DNA of 18,275 nucleotides from Chloroflexota bacterium (GTDB lineage: Bacteria > Chloroflexota > Dehalococcoidia > GIF9 > UBA5620). Each line of letters opens with the position of its first letter. Within the stretch, counting starts at the first letter, position 1. Location of the stretch: positions 1 to 18,275 of the forward strand of contig JAPLHH010000136.1 in the NCBI GenBank assembly GCA_026389735.1, in the 5' to 3' direction. Below the pieces are notes generated by a model. That model did no database searches. It was not told the DNA's origin and was given only the letters and a program-made list of their open reading frames with translations. A program made the position numbers and the translations under genes. Shown piece after piece: positions 15,081-18,275 of this stretch.

Positions 15081-16115
15081 ATGGTCAATCTGAATATTCG
15101 GCAGCGGATAGAGGACTCTGAAAACAGCCTTTCCCCTTACGCATCAAAAAGCAAGTTTAGCCGAGGCAGACTAAAATGGGAGGAACCTTGCCCAATACGG
15201 ACAGCTTTTCAACGGGACCGCGACCGCATCATTTACTCCAATGCCTTTCGCCGCCTTAAACACAAGACTCAAGTCTTTATCGCCCCTTTGGGTGACCATT
15301 ATGTAACACGCCTGACACATACCTTAGAAGTTTCCCAGATTGCCCGAACTATATCCAGAGCGCTGAACCTTAACGAGGATTTAACAGAGGCTATTGCTTT
15401 GGGACATGACTTAGGTCACACCCCATTTGGCCATGTCGGTGAGCAAGTTCTAAATGAGCTTTGCCCCGGTGGATTCAAGCATAACGAGCAGAGTTTAAGG
15501 GTAGTCGATTTACTGGAAAAAGATGGGCAAGGACTGAACCTAACATGGGAAGTGAGGGATGGCATCTTGAATCATTCCAAGGGCGGGATTGAGATACTTG
15601 GGGAAGGATGGGCAGATGTTGGTACTATCGAAGGCCAGGTAGTAAAGATGGCTGACATTATTGCTTATGTCAACCACGATACTGCCGATGCTATAAGAGC
15701 TGGCGTTATAGCTGAAAACGAGCTACCTGTCTCCGCAGTCAGGCTTCTCGGTCACACTTCTTCTCAGCGGATTAACACGCTGGTCTCCGACATCGTCAGC
15801 TATTCTTTAGCATCTATGGGCAATGCCAATTTGACAAAGCCGATCATTGGAATAAATGCAGAAATCCTAGAAGCAACCAACAGCTTGCGTGAGTTTCTCT
15901 TTGACAAGGTGTATAATCCCAGCTTAGCTAATAAAGATACAGCAAAGGCACAAAAAGTAATAAGTCTGCTGTATTCATATTTCCTGAAACACGAAGAGAC
16001 GTTGCCAAGAGAATATGCTCTGCGCGATGACACTGTAGAACAGAAGATTACCGACTATATTGCCGGCATGACAGACCAGTATGCGCTAAGTATGGCCAAA
16101 GAAATCTCACGCTGA
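15081..16115 (+). CDS. dgt: Deoxyguanosinetriphosphate triphosphohydrolase-like HD protein
   Basis: This HD-superfamily enzyme is expected to split dNTPs to deoxynucleoside and triphosphate, limiting dNTP pools. Numbered from the ATG at 15081, the metal ligands are H80 (RLTHTLEVSQIA), H109-D110 (GHDLGHTPFGH) and D192 (KMADIIAYVNHD). The motif RDRDRIIYSNAFRRLKHKTQVF near the N-terminus is typical of the short dGTPase subgroup, about 340 residues against about 500 in E. coli. A TTG directly precedes the ATG; I prefer the ATG. The ribosome-binding site is weak (AAAGG about 11 bases upstream), so the gene may depend on readthrough from ppsA. It sits just before dnaG, so it may tie dNTP levels to replication. 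Confidence 0.93.
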   Translation: MVNLNIRQRIEDSENSLSPYASKSKFSRGRLKWEEPCPIRTAFQRDRDRIIYSNAFRRLKHKTQVFIAPLGDHYVTRLTHTLEVSQIARTISRALNLNEDLTEAIALGHDLGHTPFGHVGEQVLNELCPGGFKHNEQSLRVVDLLEKDGQGLNLTWEVRDGILNHSKGGIEILGEGWADVGTIEGQVVKMADIIAYVNHDTADAIRAGVIAENELPVSAVRLLGHTSSQRINTLVSDIVSYSLASMGNANLTKPIIGINAEILEATNSLREFLFDKVYNPSLANKDTAKAQKVISLLYSYFLKHEETLPREYALRDDTVEQKITDYIAGMTDQYALSMAKEISR

Positions 16116-16168
16116 AAGGGAAAGTTGCCTTTAGTCAAGAGTTTGAAACAGGTGATTGAGTTTTTGAA

Positions 16169-18031
16169 ATGAGTGTGATTGATGATGTAAAACAGAGACT
16201 GGATATTGTGCAAGTGGTCTCTGAATATACAAAATTACAGAAATCTGGCCGAAATTATAAGGCCTTGTGTCCATTTCACAGTGAAAAGAACCCCTCGTTT
16301 TTTGTATTCCCCGAGCGGCAGAGCTGGCACTGCTTCGGAGCTTGCGGTACCGGCGGTGACATCTTTTCCTTCATCATAAAGAAGGAGGGAGTTGATTTCG
16401 CACAAGCGCTGCATCTTCTAGCTAATAAGGCAGGAGTTTCCTTAGTTGCTCTGACAACCCCAGAGAAGCAGACTCAAAATAAAGATAAGGAAAGATTATT
16501 TGAAATCAATGAAGCGGCCGCCGAATATTACCACCACCTGTTGCTGAATACCTCGGTGGGCGAGATAGCAAGGAACTATGTGACTCGAAGAGAGTTATCA
16601 TCTGAGACAATTAAGAATTTTCAACTGGGTTTTGCTCCAGAAGGGTGGGATACCCTAAAGCAGTATTTGAAGGGCAAAGAATATGGGGAAACAGAGCTGT
16701 TAGCTAGTGGTCTGTTAGTAGAGCGGGATAACAAAAACAGCTACGACCGATTTCGCAATCGGCTAATATTTCCTATTCGGAACATTCAAGGAAAGGCTCC
16801 AGGCTTTGGTGGCAGGGCATTAGACGATTCTTTACCTAAATATCTTAACTCTCCCCAGACACCAGTGTTCGATAAGAGCAGCAACCTTTATGGGATTGAC
16901 CGGGCTAAGACAGCTATCCGTCAGAAAGACCAGGCGGTAATTGTTGAAGGATACATGGACGTTATCACAGCCCACCAGCATGGGTACGATAACGTCGTTG
17001 CCTCCATGGGTACATCTATGACTGACAAACAGCTGGCTATTCTTAAAAACTTGACCAGGAATTTAATACTGGCTCTTGATGCTGACACTGCAGGAGAAGA
17101 GGCCATCTCAAGAAGCGGCGAGATTGTTGATAAGATGCTACCAGTACCACCATCGTTTTACGGGTGGGTAAAATATGAAGATGCTCACAATGCTGAAGTA
17201 AAGATTATAGTCTTACCTCGAGACAAAGACCCGGACGACGTAATCAAAGAAGATGATTCACAGTGGCAAAAGCTGATAATAGATGCTAAACCTATGATTG
17301 ACTTCATTCTCGAAACGGTAATTGCTAAAGTTGATCTAGCAAGTGCCAGGGATAAGTCTTTGGCTGTAGAGAAACTTCTGCCGCTACTTTTCGAGATGAA
17401 GGACCCGTTGCGGCAAGCTCACTACGTGGAAAGGCTTGCCCGCCTATTGAAGATTGATGAGCACGTTCTAGGCGACGCATTGAGAAGGTTTAGAGCCGTC
17501 GAACGAAAACGAAGAGCGAGCAAAGACCTTCGAGGTTTCACATCTGTAGTGCCTACCTTCGCTTCATCCAGTCCCCTGGAGCAATATTGCTTAGCTTTAC
17601 TGTTTCAGTATCCGGAGCTCAAGGCAGAAGGCATGGGGCTATCGCCTGACTATTTTGAGAATACCGAAAACCGAGAGTTGTTTACAAAGTGGCAGCAAAG
17701 TGATAACCTTGCGTCTCTTAAGAGTAGTCTTGATAGTACCCTTCAGGAGTATTTGGAAAGTCTCACGGCTAAGGACCTACCCCCAATCCTCAAAGAAAGT
17801 GAGACAGCACGCTGTGAAGACCTGAACCATTGCATTAGTCGCTTACAAGAGAGGAGACTAAGGAATTTAGAGGCCCAAAAACAAGAACTTCTGGCTATAG
17901 AAGCCGAGGCAGGTGGAACAACAGCACAATTAGCCAAGTTAGAAGAGCAAGGCATAGAAGTCAGTAAGCAGCTTAGAGAGGTCTTCATCAAGCAAAACTA
18001 CCGCCGCCGGCTAGCGAGAAGGGACACGTGA
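16169..18031 (+). CDS. dnaG: DNA primase
   Basis: This protein makes RNA primers for replication. The 620-residue protein has the zinc-binding domain C34-x2-H37-x17-C55-x3-C59 (CPFH...HCFGAC). The extra residue in the last pair differs from the common CFGCG form. The catalytic core includes FQLGFAPEGWDTL and RLIFPIRN...GFGGRAL. The TOPRIM domain has E260 (VEGYMD) and D304-x-D306 (LDADTAGEEA). A block of about 25 residues after it, containing FYGWVKYEDAHNAE, lengthens the path to LPRDKDPDDVI. The C-terminal part (about 430-620) is helical and would contact the helicase. The ribosome-binding site is weak. The stop overlaps the next ATG as TGATG. Confidence 0.96.
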   Translation: MSVIDDVKQRLDIVQVVSEYTKLQKSGRNYKALCPFHSEKNPSFFVFPERQSWHCFGACGTGGDIFSFIIKKEGVDFAQALHLLANKAGVSLVALTTPEKQTQNKDKERLFEINEAAAEYYHHLLLNTSVGEIARNYVTRRELSSETIKNFQLGFAPEGWDTLKQYLKGKEYGETELLASGLLVERDNKNSYDRFRNRLIFPIRNIQGKAPGFGGRALDDSLPKYLNSPQTPVFDKSSNLYGIDRAKTAIRQKDQAVIVEGYMDVITAHQHGYDNVVASMGTSMTDKQLAILKNLTRNLILALDADTAGEEAISRSGEIVDKMLPVPPSFYGWVKYEDAHNAEVKIIVLPRDKDPDDVIKEDDSQWQKLIIDAKPMIDFILETVIAKVDLASARDKSLAVEKLLPLLFEMKDPLRQAHYVERLARLLKIDEHVLGDALRRFRAVERKRRASKDLRGFTSVVPTFASSSPLEQYCLALLFQYPELKAEGMGLSPDYFENTENRELFTKWQQSDNLASLKSSLDSTLQEYLESLTAKDLPPILKESETARCEDLNHCISRLQERRLRNLEAQKQELLAIEAEAGGTTAQLAKLEEQGIEVSKQLREVFIKQNYRRRLARRDT

Positions 18032-18275
18032 TGACTTCAAATAGAGACAACGAGCTTCTATCCTACTTCCCTAGGAAAGGCAAAAGCCGATTGGACTCCG
18101 GGGATATTCTTGGCATAGAGGATGAATCACTCACACACCCGGATAATAATTGGGATAGTTTCGACAAATACGAGGCGGAGGAAGATACTGGCCATATCGC
18201 TCTCCCATGGGAAAGCGAAGAGGCTGCTGAACTCGAAGACGAATTGGCAAGTAAGGAAGAGAAAGAGGATAAGCC
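18031..18275 (+). CDS. 5' part of a gene, probably the primary sigma factor RpoD (runs off the window)
   Basis: An ATG at 18031 shares its first base with the dnaG stop (TGATG). The frame stays open for 81 codons to the end of the window. The product begins MTSNRDNELLSYFPRKGKSR and becomes very acidic (EEDTG...WESEEAAELEDELASKEEKED). No conserved sigma region is reached, so the name rests on position: rpoD follows dnaG in very many bacteria, including relatives of this one, and its N-terminal region is often acidic and poorly conserved. Another dnaG-linked protein is possible. Confidence 0.65.
   Translation, partial: MTSNRDNELLSYFPRKGKSRLDSGDILGIEDESLTHPDNNWDSFDKYEAEEDTGHIALPWESEEAAELEDELASKEEKEDK

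Noticed and set aside
1..18275. CRISPR arrays, tRNA or rRNA genes, prophage or toxin-antitoxin genes
   Set aside because: No regularly spaced repeats, cloverleaf-like sequences or matching proteins were seen in reading both strands.

Overview
The window looks like core chromosomal sequence of a Chloroflexota bacterium, most likely a Dehalococcoidia relative. I infer this from the family variants and gene order, not from a database search: a type-2-like IleRS, a zinc-type S18, a C-x3-C variant of the DnaG zinc finger, a YchF with a GLPKSGKT P-loop, and a dgt-dnaG-(rpoD) cluster. Nearly every gene belongs to a known housekeeping family. I saw no CRISPR array, prophage, transposase or toxin-antitoxin pair, and I do not see an unambiguous new system.

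Layout. At 1-1400 is a class-II tryptophan synthase beta-like gene (trpB2) with a scrambled 5' end: bases 1-149 are a near-exact copy of the gene's own interior (495-643), and a probable one-base deletion near 187-190 separates the remaining N-terminal codons from the main frame. At 1401-1685 is a non-coding stretch with a perfect 13-bp-arm hairpin and an AT-rich, repeat-like element. At 1686-3765 a metallo-beta-lactamase-fold hydrolase (-) and an HtrA-type serine protease lipoprotein (+) are divergently arranged.

From 11407 down to 3791 on the minus strand runs one long gene string: rpsF, ssb, rpsR, rpmH, rnpA, yidD, a beta-propeller lipoprotein, yidC, jag and ileS. Gaps are short or negative and a good sigma-70-like promoter stands in front. 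It joins the rpsF-ssb-rpsR replication/ribosome set to the rpmH-rnpA-yidD-yidC-jag set. rpmH (GTG start, 46 codons) is easy to miss. The least expected member is the eight-bladed PQQ/BamB-like lipoprotein between yidD and yidC.

On the plus strand, ychF (TTG start) diverges from rpsF. A second promoter then leads the string ppsA, dgt, dnaG and the beginning of what is probably rpoD, which runs off the window. The window therefore couples translation (S6, S18, L34, IleRS, YchF), RNA processing (RnpA), membrane insertion (YidD, YidC, Jag), DNA replication (SSB, DnaG), nucleotide balance (Dgt) and central carbon metabolism (PpsA). The points most worth checking are the trpB2 5' anomaly, the rnpA start, the propeller lipoprotein in the yidC operon and the intergenic repeat at 1428-1680.
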